64,000 nt of DNA, taken from Otis tarda (Eukaryota > Chordata > Aves > Otidiformes > Otididae). Both the position numbers and the translations under genes were made by a program. The stretch's first letter is position 1, and the number at the start of each line of letters is the position of its first letter. Below the pieces are notes generated by a model, which had not been told where the DNA came from, did not search any database, and saw nothing but the letters and a program-made list of their open reading frames with translations. Shown one piece after another: positions 25,901 to 39,612 of this stretch. The stretch lies in assembly GCA_026413225.1 (NCBI GenBank), contig CM048591.1, positions 69,900,052 to 69,964,051 on the forward strand. Direction: 5' to 3'.

Positions 25901-28900
25901 CTAAACAGGGCACCCTTTGCAGGTTCCTGCTTTGAAATTTAGCTTAGGAGAGTGGCAGTTTGAACACCTCCAGTGTTAAGACTAGTGATGACCTGGCACA
26001 GGACAGCAGCGGTCTCACATGGAAACAAGTGCAAAACCATGTAAGGCTGGAAATGGTTATTTTATTTTCAAAAGTGACATACTGGAGCTGATCCTTGCTG
26101 GAAGTTTCAGTGACCACATGGGTATTTAAAGGCAAAATATATAAGATATTGTCTTTGAGTTGACTTTTCTGCATGTTACCAGATTTTTCTTCACACTATC
26201 CAATCAGAGAATGCAGAGCTTACTAGAGACTGGAGCTTTTAATTCTACTTGTGGATTTACTAATTTCGTTTGACTGGTTTGTCCTTCTAGACAATCACAC
26301 ATACGAAATTATTGCAGGGAGTCATACTTCCACAGAGAACCAGATAAATCCTTCAAAATAGTGAGATCATATCTTATTTGTTAAGAGTATCTTGTCTAAA
26401 ACTATGCTGTTCTTATCAACAAAACTCAGCTTATGTTCACCCATTTGATTTACCAACAGACAAGCAAAGAGTAGAATCCATAATTTACAAAATAAATACT
26501 GCCAAGACTTCAATTTCTGAATGGACAGTAAATCATTGCCTGCCCTTTCAAATATATTTCAACCCTCTTGGAGAAGACAGACCTTTCTTTTACATTTCTC
26601 CCTCATCACTTTTGCCGCTGAACCCTTACATTCAAGTAAGGGAACAAGTCACAGTAAATCAATCCCTCATGACTGATGTGTCCTGTCCCCGATGAGTTAC
26701 AGGCAGCAAGAGTTATGCTGCATTGTTAGACCGAACTGCAACCCTTTTTCTTTCTCTTATGTGAATGCAGCTGCCACAGTTTGCTGCATTTGAATGGCAT
26801 ACAGGTGGCATTCATTGCAGACACACTGAAAGCAGCCTGCTGTGCTGCAACATCTAAGATGCTTCATCATGACAGAGATAATTTCAACTGCCAGAGTATG
26901 ATCTAACACTCAGCTCGTCCTGCCCTCTGCAAAAACCCAAATCTGGGTATAGAGTACATGGCATCACTGGGCTGCATCATTTGAAGAATGGGATTCGGAG
27001 AAAGTATCCAGCGCAGAGGGGAATCTCCCCTCCAGCAATCCCTGAAGGCAAAGATGCTGGCAGATCCCACCTGTGTACATCTGCACCGGCATCTGCACTG
27101 GCAGGGAAAGGACAGGAACCTCCCTCTGCTGCTGCATGGTGACAGCGAGACCCCTGCAAACCCAAACCAGAAGCAGTGGCCGAGTGGTGGAAGCACCTCT
27201 CCAAGGGGCTGTCAGTGGCTCATCACCAAGTGACTGTAATTTCGCATCAGGCAGGGAGCTGCTGTGCTTTGGCTGCCTCTGGCACTGAACCAGCATTTGT
27301 CTGCTTGTTGATTCTTTCAACTTCAGATTTCCAATGAAATGAGAGTAAGAATGAAAATTCCCATCAATGAAAATGAAATTTCCAGTGAGAAATGAAGTCA
27401 GAGGGGAATTATCTCAGAAGTAAAAACAAGGATTGAGATAAAGACAGTAGCGGAAGGAAACCCTTTTTCCACAGATCTGCTTTTCAGGACATTAGCAGCA
27501 TCACATTCCTGTCTTCTAGTCTTTCTTTTTTGAGGAATGAGACGTAAAGAGTCTGTCTGCTCCCTCCCACTAAAAAATTTTCAGCCTGATGACAAATTTC
27601 AACTACATTTTACAAGAAACTAACACCTTTGGGACTTTAGCAACCACCTCTCTCCCTAGCTTGAAAAAAATTAAGCAGCTACGAAGAGAAAAGAGATCTT
27701 TTTAGTCCTGTCATGAAAGGAAAGACTACCAGACAATATGCACCTTCAGTATGCATCTGAATGTTCATGTGGTGCTCAAATTACAGACACTTCAATGAAG
27801 CGTGCTTGCAGGAAGAGAGGACTCAATTCTGAAAGACATGGAGCTGTTAAGTAGTATGATAATACTTTATAGATGGGAAACCACAATGGTACAACAAAGG
27901 AATTTTAAAATCCCAGCAATAAAAGATGTGTGTGTTTCAGTCTTAACTGATAGCATACTCATTTTCTGCTATTGCTGCTTATCAAATGTACTAAGCTGAG
28001 CAGATATGTGGAAAAGCACATTCCAGTAATGAAATATACTGTCCCCATCACTGCTATTGTACAAGAACTTGTGTCAGAAAATCCACCAAAACCCCCACAT
28101 GTTCACCCTAGCACTGTTCACCAAACAATCAAATTTCTCAGTGCCAGAAATGGAACTGTCAGTGGTACTGCACTTCGTTGAGGCACCATGTAATAAATCT
28201 GGAAGGCCTATACTCCTGAAAAAGCCCTTGATCACCCATCATCTGAATCAAGAAGACACTCCGATTTTTATGTATATCCTCCCTGTCTCACTATTTCTAG
28301 CTCATGAAGTAACATGCACCGTCATGCACGCAAATCTGCTGGAGTGATAACTGTGAAGTGGCATTGATTCCTGAAAACATCAGCTTCATTTTTCACCTCT
28401 GCTAGACTACAGATCTTCAGACATAGGAGTCTTTGAAAACCTCAACTGAAAGGAAGGAGCGTGTGTAATTTACAGCCCAAACACTCCCTGGTTTTGTTGA
28501 CAGCTATTAACATTAAAAATGGAGGTTAAAGAGTTCAGAAAGAAGCTTGCACATGCCAGCCAACTAGTATAAGAACATCATGTAAAACTGGTCACATACA
28601 GATATGAAAAGTATCAGGAAAGAATAAATGAAAATGAAGAAAACCAGACTCCTTACAAGTTCCAAAATATAGTTGCTGGCATTTCAGGGGATCAGTAAGG
28701 AATTTTGAGGGAATAAGTAAGAAATCCTATTTCACGCATGCTGTCAGAGTCACATAAATGGAGTCACTTATCTGAAACAATGACTGATAAATTACAACAC
28801 AGCCTGTTTAAGAGTGATCAATGTCAGTCAGTCTTAGCACATGCCACCCCTTGGCATGTCAGGAATCTCCCTCAAAGATGGCAGAAATTCTCTTAGTATT

Positions 28901-30221
28901 TCTTCAAACCACAGGCACGGAGATTCAGTTGAGTTTCTGTATTATCTAATGAAAAAATATAATTTTGTAAATAGCCCTTTTGCTGACAGCCTACTATCTA
29001 GTCCATTCTGTACTAGGAAATTGGAGACTAAAAATTACACAAGGCTATAATAGTACTATTAGGCACTAATTTTTGGCACTAATTGCAAAATGTGCCAATT
29101 TTTTTTACAGATGTCTTTCATTTCACAGGTTCACTTGCAACTTACTTCCAAACAATCAATGTATTTTTATCCTTATCATGATTACTGAGGCAGGAACAGC
29201 AAGACACAAGGAGACAAGCCTGTCCTCGCTTGGATCTGCAGGCATGGCCAGTCCTGTGGACGGGGAGAGGTGAAGAAAGGGGCCTCCTTAGGCTTCGGCA
29301 AATCTGAAAAGATAATGCAATGACTTCTGCAAAGGTGCTGCTACTGTGTGCCAGTTTGTTGAGGAAGCAATTTTCTGCCTAGTAGAATACTGCAGGGACC
29401 AGGGCTGCTCCTGTCCTCTGGCTGGTGTCTGCGCATGGGACAGGGTGGAGGCTTCATGTATTCAGGCCCTTCTCACTGCACTGAATACCTAGAAGTCATT
29501 AAACCTCTATATGTTTCCTCAAACCTTAAGAAAATGTTAGAGAATTTAATATAACATTTAACCAGACACCTTTTAGCCCTTAGAGAAACAATGTAATATC
29601 TGTCCACATAGCTATCGCTTTACTAAGGTTGCACGGTTCGCATGAAGAGCAGTAGTTCCTGGTGACACTCCCACAATGCCAGTTAGCATTTCTCCTCTAT
29701 CTGTTCATGCACAGCTGGGTGGTTTTCTACTCTGATATTTCCCCTAGGACAACTTCTGACACAACACCTCCTCAGTCTCCGTTGGGATCTGCCACAAACC
29801 CTCCTTGACCCTTTCTGTAGCACCCAGTGGCTAGGTTTTTTTACTGTTTCTACACAGTATGCGAGACTCTCAGGATGCTTTATGAACTCCAGCTCAGAAA
29901 CCTTCTGAGCCCTGCCAGGCTCCTGTAGTGACATGTATATTTTGTAGATACAGACTATAGACTATTTATATTCCGCAGGGACAGATATTCAGATATGATA
30001 TCCCTGCATGACAGTTTGCACAATACATGAAACAAAAATTATAATAAAAAAGGAGTATTAGCAGGCTAAAGTCTGAGATAAAGGCAGTCTTTTTCCTTTG
30101 CTTGTGCTTTATTAATTGCTAACAGTGCACTCGGTAACATACAGAAGAGAAATGAGTGGCTGTCTAAAGCCAAGACTCCGACTCATGCCCAGTGTCGGCA
30201 CAGAGCTTGCTTCTTGTGCCA

Positions 30222-30249
30222 GGCCATTCCCCCTCTAAAGGGGATGGCC
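30222..30249. repeat. GC-rich inverted repeat
   Basis: GGCCAT plus CCCC pairs with GGGG plus ATGGCC around a short CTCTAAA-type loop, with one bulged T. A further GCC/GGC pairing continues outside after one A-A mismatch. It is part of no recognised element. Confidence 0.7.
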
Positions 30250-31205
30250 AGGCCATCACCAAATGATGCCCCAAAGATTAGTTAATCAGGCAGGCAGATC
30301 TAGCCTTTGGACTGGGTCAGCACTCTCCTCATGCAATATTTTCAATAACCCATCTTATAAATGAAGGTACAGGCAAATTGCCCATCTGCCTGAGATGAAT
30401 CGGGAAGAGGTTGAATTCTCAAGTCCTTATCAGTTCTTAGACAACAACATCCCTGTAAATGTCAGTTTCTTGGAATAAGAATCAACTGCAGTCACTGGTT
30501 CGAAAACAGCAGCATTTGGCACTGTGTTTGTGTTGTGAGTTAAAACAAGAGCTAGTTAATCACTTTCATTGCTATTTCCAAATATTTTTCAAAATTAACA
30601 CTGTCGTAACTTGTTTCCAAAATTAAAGGAGGACAACTTACTTAGATGAAAAAATAATTTAAGATGATAACAACTTAGCAAATATGACCTTGACTTTTTT
30701 TTTTACTGCACTGGACATTAACTGTAATACAGTAGATCTGCAGCACGATCATTAGTGCTTCTTCCATTTCCTCTATTAAAGATAATAGCAAATACAATAC
30801 CCTCATTTCCTCGTTGCTGATGGCAGCATTGCCAGGCTCTTTTAACTGTAAATCTTCTTTTCTCTGTGTGCTGCAATAAGAGCTTTACACTTAGCTTCAA
30901 AACAGGTCTCCAAAAATGTTTTTGACAATATTATTCTGAATCAAGGTACTGATAAATCAGGCTGGTAGGATAATAAAACCCACTCTACTTCCCTTCCAAC
31001 AATTTAAATACATCATCAACATGAAAAATTAGTTTCAAATTTGTTTACAACAAACAAGAAAAACAAGCTATTGTAAGCTAGCAAAATGATGAAGGTACTC
31101 ATTCAAAATGTCCTCACCCTCTAAACAGATTATCCTATGTATGAAACCACTACCTAACATTGCTTCAGAAATAGCATACTGAGGACACAAATGCATTCCT
31201 CTCCC

Positions 31206-31237
31206 AACCTATTGAAGTGGCAGCACTTCAATAGGTT
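31206..31237. repeat. Perfect 14-bp hairpin with 4-nt loop
   Basis: The left arm AACCTATTGAAGTG (31206-31219) is the exact reverse complement of the right arm CACTTCAATAGGTT (31224-31237), with loop GCAG. The flanks do not extend the pairing, so the hairpin is too short for a normal miRNA precursor. It lies in unique sequence of intron 5. Confidence 0.9.
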
Positions 31238-33099
31238 TCCTACATAACTTGACAGTTTACCTACTTGCTTGTTTATTCTTGACAGCAAGGTGTGCTAGAA
31301 AGGTCTCCCTGGGACACTCAAGAAGCCCTTGTTAAAATGTTGTCACCAAAGGGAAGAAAAGGCTGAGATTATTTCCTGGCTTCCATGGACCCATCTCTGT
31401 ACCTGATGTGTTAAATTACTCCTCTCTGATAGGATTCACCTTCAAACCTCACAAACAAATTTTGAAGAAATAAACACTTTGCGCCTGGAATATATCAAAT
31501 GGTGATTATTTTTTTTTAATTAAAAAAAACCCCAGCAACAATACCTTAGGATGGATACTATTACTTTTGCCTACAAGTCATTAAGTTGCGTGTCATGTCC
31601 ATAGCAGAACTCGCAGCCCGGATTCAAGGGAAGAATGTATATGATGGACTTGCAAAGCACACCTTGATATGAATCTAACCATTGGTCCTGCCTGCCTTCA
31701 CTGACTGCAGTTATAAGAAGGTATATGTGAGCAAACAAAAGACTCCCCTCTTATTTCATTCCTCTTCTCTGTCTGACACCCGCCTTGAAATACAGGGTTT
31801 ATCATGCATATGAGGCATGCTTTTTTAATGGAAGTCTAGAACCTCTTTATTCTGCAGTCACTATTCAAGTGGGTGTTTATTCTATTTCAAGAGGCTGCAA
31901 GCAAGATCACATCTGACAGTATACACCTCTCATTACGGAGATTAATCTCTGTATTTTTTCTCATGCCGTGATTTGCCTATACAAATATAATTATAATTTT
32001 ATAAGTGTAAATGGTTATAAATAGTAAAATTATTATTATATACATTCTCTTCCCTTACTGTCACTTTAAGTGCATTGTAAAACTCTTTGCCATAAGCTAT
32101 CCCTGTAATAGAATTCCATTCAGTCACTGTCTCCTATCTTGCCTCAGGGCAAGACTTTACAGGGAATTCAGAATACCTGTCAATTACCCGAACTTTGTTA
32201 AATCAGTTAGTACAACCAGTGAATCTGCTGTGACATTCCTTGTCTTAATTTGCATAACAAAGACACATTGCTCTGAGACTTATTTGAAAGTCACTTCGCT
32301 TACATATCCATCTTTAGGCCAGGTATTTCTTCATAACTCATGAAGTACAACTGTTGTATACGCAGTTAATAATAATTACAACTGCTGTCATGTTGAGTAT
32401 AATATAATATGTGTATATAATTTTGTCACATCCACAAAAGTAATTTAATAGAAGTAGATAAAATTGCCATTATGGAGGCTTACATATTAGGATATATTCC
32501 TCAGGACATCTGTTTGATCTACAGTCAATCATATACAAGTTAAAAGTGACTTTTGTACTAGGTAAGATGCTTTAAAGCTAAAAAATATGCCATACAAAAG
32601 AAAGTAATTCTGTTGTGTTGCCTTTTTAACTGAGTGAGCTGGTTGGAAACATATGTTGATTTGTGTGGGTGCAGGGAAGAGCGGAAATTCGGCATGTTGC
32701 ATGTGACGGAGAAAAAGGCATGCAGCCCATTAGAGAAACCACTTTTGGCCATGGCCTTGATGGGAAGCAACGATTGAGGCATGGGCTGCAAAACCAGCCA
32801 GTAGGGTTGATGTGGAAGGTGCCTGCTCTCCTTCTCCTCTCCTGCCAACAGCCTTTATAATAATCAGGACTTCACAAAATAACACGCATGACATCAATTT
32901 TCATGTACCTTGCCTAGAGAATATAACTATGCAACTATACATTTATGCCCTTGAGTATAGGGAAACCGCCTGGGTGAAGTGAAGTTTATCATAATTTCCT
33001 AGGTCAGAGACATGTACAAAGTTTTAAGCTCTACAATAATTTTTATTTTAGAAAACAAAATATCTTTCAATTAAGCAAAAGAAAATATCAAATGATAGT

Positions 33100-33420
33100 A
33101 ATAATTTCAATGCTTTAATACATGACAAAGCCCAATTTGCAATTAGAGCTTTACACCAATTTAAGTAAATTTATTTGAATAAAAAGCAGCTGCTCTCAGT
33201 ATAATTTGCAAAATGCTCTTAGATTTATGTATGGCATGCTTGCATATCATGTACGTATGCAAATCCCTTATCCACTTGAACATAATTCCAGCTAGGCATT
33301 TAACTGGAAACAGATAAAAGCATTTATTTGGTTTCTGCACAGCTCTGCAGAGCTTCATATGCACAATTTGTTCAACACCTACTGCCACAAGCCATGCAAA
33401 TGTCCTTAACATGAAATTTT
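33100..33420. other. Candidate conserved noncoding element (two octamer motifs)
   Basis: An AT-rich, non-repetitive stretch with two perfect ATGCAAAT octamers (33257-33264 and 33394-33401), the POU/OCT binding consensus. Between and around them are CAGCTG (33188-33193) and a GATA core. No repeat family was recognised. Function is an inference from motif content only and needs cross-species conservation to support it. Confidence 0.25.
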
Positions 33421-36010
33421 TGACATTAGCAATCTGTAAGCAAGGACAATATTTCACAAAACCCCAGTTCTTTAAGTATGCTGCTAGGAGTGAACATCGC
33501 TGAACACTGATGTAAGTAATGAAATATGATGAATGAGTGCATATTAGCTGACCAGAATTTTTAACTGAAATATTTTGCAAAATCTTCTAAAGAGAGGAAG
33601 TCAATGTTCTTCAATATCTACAAGCATGCATGAAATTCCTCCTTTAACATACAGTATTCCCAAATTTTGTTACCATTTCACACAGATCTTTGTCCTGTGT
33701 TGTAATACCTAAGCATCCCTGCCATTCTCTTTTGCGGAATTTAACTCCAATTTCTACACAGTTGAGCCCCAGGTTTCTTCCCTATTTATCTCAACATACT
33801 GAATCTTTATAACAGTGTGCCTTTTCAGGCCTGGCTAAGTGTATATTGATAATGTAACATGTTTGCTGTGTTCAAAATTTCAGATTTCTGTGATGTTTAT
33901 ACCTTGGTTAAGTTCACCTTGTAGCTGGTGGCTAAAACTAAAATCCATTGGTCATCTCTATCTCCAGCAAGCACTAACTCAATGATTGCATAGAAAAAAT
34001 GAAACCTTTTATTAATCTTTATCTAATGTCCACTTTTCTTTGAAAGTCAAACCCCCAAAACATTTAATCAATTCTCTTGGGTCTCAGTCTTTAAAAGTCT
34101 GATTACCTCATTTTATCTAAGCTCTAATTGTTAGAAACACCAGTGCCTCAAGGTCTGTAAAATATACTTGCAAGCTGTACATCTGCAGTGTGTTCTTACC
34201 TCCCATCATACAGCTCATTATTGGACAGATCAAAGTTCACTGAAATAGAAACCTTTAATCTAGATTTTCTCTCTAAAACCTGCAAGTGGCTAAGTGCCCT
34301 CAGTCTTTGCAATCACAACTGAGAATTCAGCATGCTCCCTGTGAATTTAAGCTGACAAGGAACTGAATAGAAGTGCAGGCACACAATGAAGCTTGAAGTG
34401 GTAGAAAATGGAAATAAAAAATAGAAATGAAAACGGAGTGGGTCCCACATATAGCTTCAGGAAAATGTTCCCATCTAGACAAGATAAATGCCAGTCATAA
34501 GAAAACAAGCTATTATAAATGTGATGGGAAATTAACTTAGAGACTGCTGGATGAGTTCAAAACTACATATAGAATGTATGCTAGTAAGTACTCTAATTAC
34601 AGAAAGTAAACTGTTAAAAATAATTTTGAATTTAAATATAATTAAAAGAGTAGTTTAACCTTCAAGCAGAAACCTATCATTTTAACACTAAGGTAGAGTA
34701 GGCAATAAGGAACACAGTTTATTTTTAGTGACAAATATAAGACTTTGAAAGTACATATTAAAAAATCAGTGTCATTTTCTTAAGTTTGACCAGCTAAAAG
34801 TAGATCTTTCTTTCAGAAAAAGTGTATGTCTTTTTCTGACCAATATTTTAAGGATTACTTGAATTCCATAACATCAATAACTCATTCTGCAAATCAAGCA
34901 GTGAAGATCTGGCCTCAGGACATCCGTGTACGGAAATCCATGAATTACATGAAATAGAAAAACTGCTACCAGAATAAGCGTGCAAGAAATCCATACTGTA
35001 TACAACTGGTCCTCTAAGAAGAAGAAAAAGGATAACGATGTCCCAAGAGGCTGCCCTCAAATGCATCCTCTCTCAGGGATGAAATTCACCCTGTTCTGAG
35101 ATGTCAGGTAGTAACAAAACCTCCCTACCTGTTCTGCACAGTGCAGTGAAAGAGCTAAAAAGATGAACACTGGTTTGCCCTAGTTTTGTACAAGCCTTTT
35201 ATCTTATGAATGAAGCTATCTCCCAGCTTGAAGAACAATGGAAGAATAATGGAAAAGGCAAAGGTGCAGAAGAGAGAAAAAAAGGTAATTTGTTCCTACT
35301 AAGGGCAAATACAGTCATGGACTGGGAACATCGTCTCAGATGTAACTGGCAGAAAAGGGCAAAACGCATGTGGTGGTCTTCAAAACAATACTGGTTTTGT
35401 TATTTCCTCTGTTCTTGGGAGGACAGATGTCTGAAATGTTTACGCTGGTTTGTGACCTGGAAGATTAAGATTCATTTTCTGTGTGCTACTCTACCTGCTT
35501 GCTTAACTCTTAGTAAGCTAGTCAGAGGTAGGCTTACAGGAACTCAGACATTACAAGAAACAGACATTCCCAGATTCTTTTTTCTTTATTAAGAGTATTA
35601 GTCCATTTAGTTTAACAATTTCAAAAAGAATTGAAAAAAAATGCTTTTAAAATCCCACTTTACACTTTTGATTAAATTGTTTAGTAGTGTCTCAAAACAA
35701 CCTTTGCTAAATGAAGATATAATACCTCCTCATGTTAATGATCCCTTGTGAGAATTAATACATTACTACAGTAACAGCCCTTAACAAGGGATTTGTAAAG
35801 CAAGTAGATAGACTGTTTCAAGAGAGTTCTGCAAAGGGGAGGATGAATGCTTCGCTTCTCTTGCTAAGAGCAATTTCTAAAAAACTGCAGAGGTCAAAAT
35901 GCCCACCTGGTCCCAGGACGGTATTTGTTGGCATGGTCTATTAAGGAGATTGTACAATTATTTGGTTTTAAGAATGATCTATGGATATATTTCTTTTTAC
36001 TCTGCAAAGA

Positions 36011-37183
36011 TGTTGTTATAACTCTCTCCGAGTTGTGGAGTTTGGTCCGCGCGTCAGTAGTTTAGCCCCACTCGGGATCAAGCTACACAGTCTCTCACTC
36101 ACTTCCTCCACTTCCTCCACCCTCTGAGAGAACAGGGACAGATAGAATAGAGAGAGATAACACAAGAAAAAAGGCTCGAGGTCTGAGATAAGGACAGGGA
36201 AAGATTCTTAAAGTTACCATTACGGGCAAAACAGACTCAGCTTGGGGAAAACTATTCATTTATTATTAAAACCAAAGCAGCATGATTGTGGAAGAGAACA
36301 AGACAACTTCCCCCCAGCCCTCTCTCTTCTCAGGCTTAAACTTAATGTCAATTATCTCTACCTCCTTACCCTGACCTGAGTGGCACAGGGGGAAAGAGGG
36401 AACGGGGGGTTACGGTCAGGTCATCACGTGTCACTTTACGCTGCTCCTTCCTCCTTGGCGGAAGAACTCCTCACACTCCTCCCCTGCTCCAGCCTGTGGT
36501 CCCTCCCATGGGCTACAGTCCTTTGTGAAACTGCTCCAGCGTGGGTCATCTCTTCCACGGGGTGCAGCCCCTCCAGAACTGCTACCCCAGTGGGCCCTCC
36601 ACGGGCCACAGCCTCCTTCAGGTATCCGCCTGCCCCGGCGTGGGGTCCTCCAAGTGGGTCTCTGCTCCTCCGTGGGCCTCCATGGGCTGCAGGGGCACAG
36701 CCGGCCTCACCCTGGGCTGCACCACGGGCTGCAGGGGAATCTCTGCCGGAGCAGCATTACTGGTCCCCCTCCTTCTTCACTGACCTTGGCATCTGCAGCC
36801 GTTCCTCTCACAAGAAATTCTTCACAACCAGCTCAGGCAGATGCCTCTCAGGTTCTCTTCACATCTCATCTCCTCTCCACTTCTTGCAGCCAGGCCGGGC
36901 TAATCGGGCCCAGACGGCCGCCCAGCGGGAGGCCAGAGGGTAAGGGCCACAAGGCCCACAATGGTCACACCTCTCCCTTTGCCCCTGCTTCAGCTTCTTC
37001 ACTTCTTCTCTTTTCTTTTTTTTTTAAATTTTTCTCCTTCTTAAACACATTATCACAGAACACTCTGCTACTCGGTCCGCCAGCAGTCGGTCCGCCCTAG
37101 GCCCAGCCAAATCCACTGGACAAAGGATAAACTTCTAGCCGCTTCTTACAGAAGCTGCCACCTCCCTAAACAAAACCAACACA
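36011..37183 (-). mobile_element. Solo LTR, family A copy 2 (variant with extended U5 end)
   Basis: This 1173-bp element is bounded by a perfect 5-bp target duplication AAAGA (36006-36010 and 37184-37188), begins TG (36011) and ends CA (37182-37183). It matches copies 1 and 3 along nearly its whole length. However, about 41 bp at its U5 end (36011-36051) are absent from the other two, which start at the position equivalent to 36052. The AATAAA signal is at 36264-36259 on the minus strand. The TATA-like motif of the other copies is altered here (plus strand CTTAAACACAT near 37040-37050). A deletion relative to copies 1 and 3 lies in the GC-rich repeat area (about 36640-36660). It sits in intron 5, about 2.4 kb past exon 5 in gene sense. 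Confidence 0.92.
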
Positions 37184-37188
37184 AAAGA

Positions 37189-39612
37189 TTACTGTGCTGC
37201 AGCAGTACTTTCCAGTTTCCAACAGTAACTTCTGTTCTGCTCACGAACACCATTTTGTCAAGTTTACAGCCCCAATCTACCACAGTATTTCAGCTGCGCT
37301 GCAAAGATGCCAAGTTGGGAACGGCCACTTTCCCAGCTTTGTCTTAGATGTTCAGTGTCAGTCGTAAGAGTAAAAGGTCAACAGAGTCCATCCTAGCTCG
37401 GAATCTAGTACAAGGATCCATGAAAATATGAACTATTGCAATCTCATATAAAGGTCAGCATTTTAGCTTTCCTACATCACTGTTCAATTGTTTTCAATCA
37501 AGCTACTACAATTCGCAGAAGCTGAAGATCTTCATCTGGTTCCCGACGTTTAAAATAAAGAGCTGAAACATCTTCTGAAACATCTTTCAGAAAAACTTCA
37601 TCATCATTTTTGCAAAAGAATGATAAGTAATGTAGAAACATCTTAACTGGGGCACTTTGATTGGAAGAAAAAATTGGTCACAAAATAATAATCTGACCCA
37701 ATTTTAAGAAGTTTATACAAATGCACTATGCTGTTCACTAAAATAAAATAAATAATTTAGGTTACTTTGGATGAAAGTAACTCAGCAAGCATCAGATTAT
37801 TCAGAAAGTAGCATGAACATGACGGTCTTGCAGTATGTCTGGTTACCACAGTCCTCAGATCTTGTTTACTGTGAACAGGCTCACAAATAATACCAAAACA
37901 TGACTTATAGGAGTTTTTCACAATGGGGTATTTTGTTATATACTTTGTATACATGTAAATATACTCAAGTTGCCCCATTCCTTCTGAATAATTGCATTAC
38001 TGCTGTAACCACGTTAACTTTTCCTTACCTCTAGGTACCTTCCACAGAGGTCAATCATCATCACCAGTCCTTTCCTGAGGACAACTTTTGACATTGCATC
38101 TCTGTGGATGATCTGTACAGATCCTGCCTCACCACTACCATCCTTCAAAAGAGCCCTTCAGGCTGACCTTTCTTTTTATCATGTGATCAACAGTTGTTTT
38201 TTTGGTTGAAAAGTCTGACAGGCTGGGAATACACCCAAAATCAGTCACATCCCATCTGCACTGCTTGCACACCTCTGAGCACTTGTGTCTGCTCCAAAAT
38301 CTTTACAGTCTTTCTGCTACCTGGCTGCTTCACCCCAAACAGCTGCTGAAGACAATCACAGAGTGCCACTGGACAAAATCCAAAATATCTCCTGCTGACT
38401 CTGAAGTCAGACTGCCAGGCACAGCAGAAGGCAAAATCGTTAGCATCTATCTTTCCTTAAGCCTTGCTAACATCTTAGTTTCACAAAGTAAAATCACCTC
38501 TATATTGCTATTTGTCTGAAATGCTCTGAGTGTCCCAACTGGGCTGTTTTTTCTTGTCCAACATGTCACCTCTCTTCTGCACTGGAAGTGATCAGTGCTA
38601 GCATATAAACTAGACATTTAACAAATTAATTTCTTAAGTACTTTGCTAGCATCTGACTGCTGTTTTGGTGAACATCTGGTGGAAGAGCTACAAGTGACTG
38701 AGTACGGATAATGTACAGAAATACTGCATGTAGCCACTAGAGGCATTCATCTCCTTGTCTCAAAAATCTTTATACCTTTCTCTAAGTGACAGAATGTGAA
38801 ATACTTGTACAAAAATTCAAATGTTTGAAAACCACACAAAATATAGAGGAAGAAGGTATATTAGGAACTGCACAAACTACTGGCATCAAACTTTATTCTG
38901 ATCTCTCTCAGTATTACTGTAATTCTACGTAAGTATGTGCAATTTGAAGAACAGTGAGAATTGATTTTTGGTTAGATATGCTGTAACCTACACTATCCAC
39001 TTTCACAGTAGTCTACACTTCCTTGCAATGAGACTCATTTGTATAAATACTCCTGCACAGTGGCAAAAAAATGTGATGGGTCACCTCCAGGCAATCACTG
39101 CAAATGAAGCCTATTTTCATGGCAATATTCTGCAGGAGTCTCTGACGCGAGTTCTTGTAACTCTTTGCACCAGCTAACATGTTCAGCCCATCTATTATCC
39201 TTTTAAGTTGAGAGGAAAAGTAATGCACTCTCTTTTGTTTAAGAGTCCGAATAAATTACTGTGACATACTCCACAAAAAAAAAATGAATGAGAGACTACA
39301 AAAGTGCCAGTGATTTCAAATTACTTTTGAGGCTAAAATGATCAGTGCTGAACTATACAGGTTTTTGAGACTGGACAGAGCACGCACTACACTGTGACAG
39401 ATGACTTAAAGCATTAAATGTATTGCTGACTGCCATCCAAAGTCACTTCTCACCCTTCATAGTGCCACCAACTTAAAAAAAAAGTACCAAATTAATTACA
39501 GGAGGGAACTTCTGTGGATTGTCTCCAGTGAACTCTGCTTTCTTTCACATGTAAGTATTTATTGAGCCATTATAGGTGAAAGATTAAGTATATGATGCTA
39601 GATAATACTCAC
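37189..39612. other. Unannotated intron sequence between LTR copy 2 and exon 5
   Basis: No gene or repeat was recognised. Base composition is ordinary for the window, and short open frames occur on both strands. Confidence 0.5.

Larger units (their letters stand above)
19955..36005. other. Unannotated intron sequence, mostly unique
   Basis: A 16-kb stretch without a recognisable gene or mobile element. Notable points listed separately are the hairpins at 30222-30249 and 31206-31237 and the octamer-bearing stretch at 33100-33420. About 25260-25500 is locally GC-rich with a few CpG dinucleotides. An AT-rich simple stretch lies at about 20650-20690 and another at about 32395-32425. The longest open frame on the plus strand (35206-35592, 128 codons) resembles no family I know. 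Confidence 0.5.
535..39612 (-). other. CAMK4: CAMK4 intron 5 (about 39.1 kb)
   Basis: The intron runs from the donor GTGAGT after exon 5 (39612-39607) to the acceptor AG at 536-535. It carries two ancient CR1 remnants, one younger CR1 inserted inside the first, two solo LTRs (18792-19949 and 36011-37183), a (TTTG)n microsatellite and several inverted repeats. No additional coding exon with splice sites and a recognisable protein was found on either strand. The open frames present are short and unconnected, as expected by chance. Confidence 0.85.

Noticed and set aside
27165..27232. tRNA-like start GCAGTGGCCGAGTGG
   Set aside because: It resembles the A box of a Ser/Leu tRNA, but no B box (GGTTCGA-type) follows and no cloverleaf can be drawn.
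35206..35592. 128-codon plus-strand open frame starting MNEAISQLEEQW
   Set aside because: The first part looks charged and helical, but the rest is low in structure signals. It has no family match, no promoter or splice context, and is compatible with chance.
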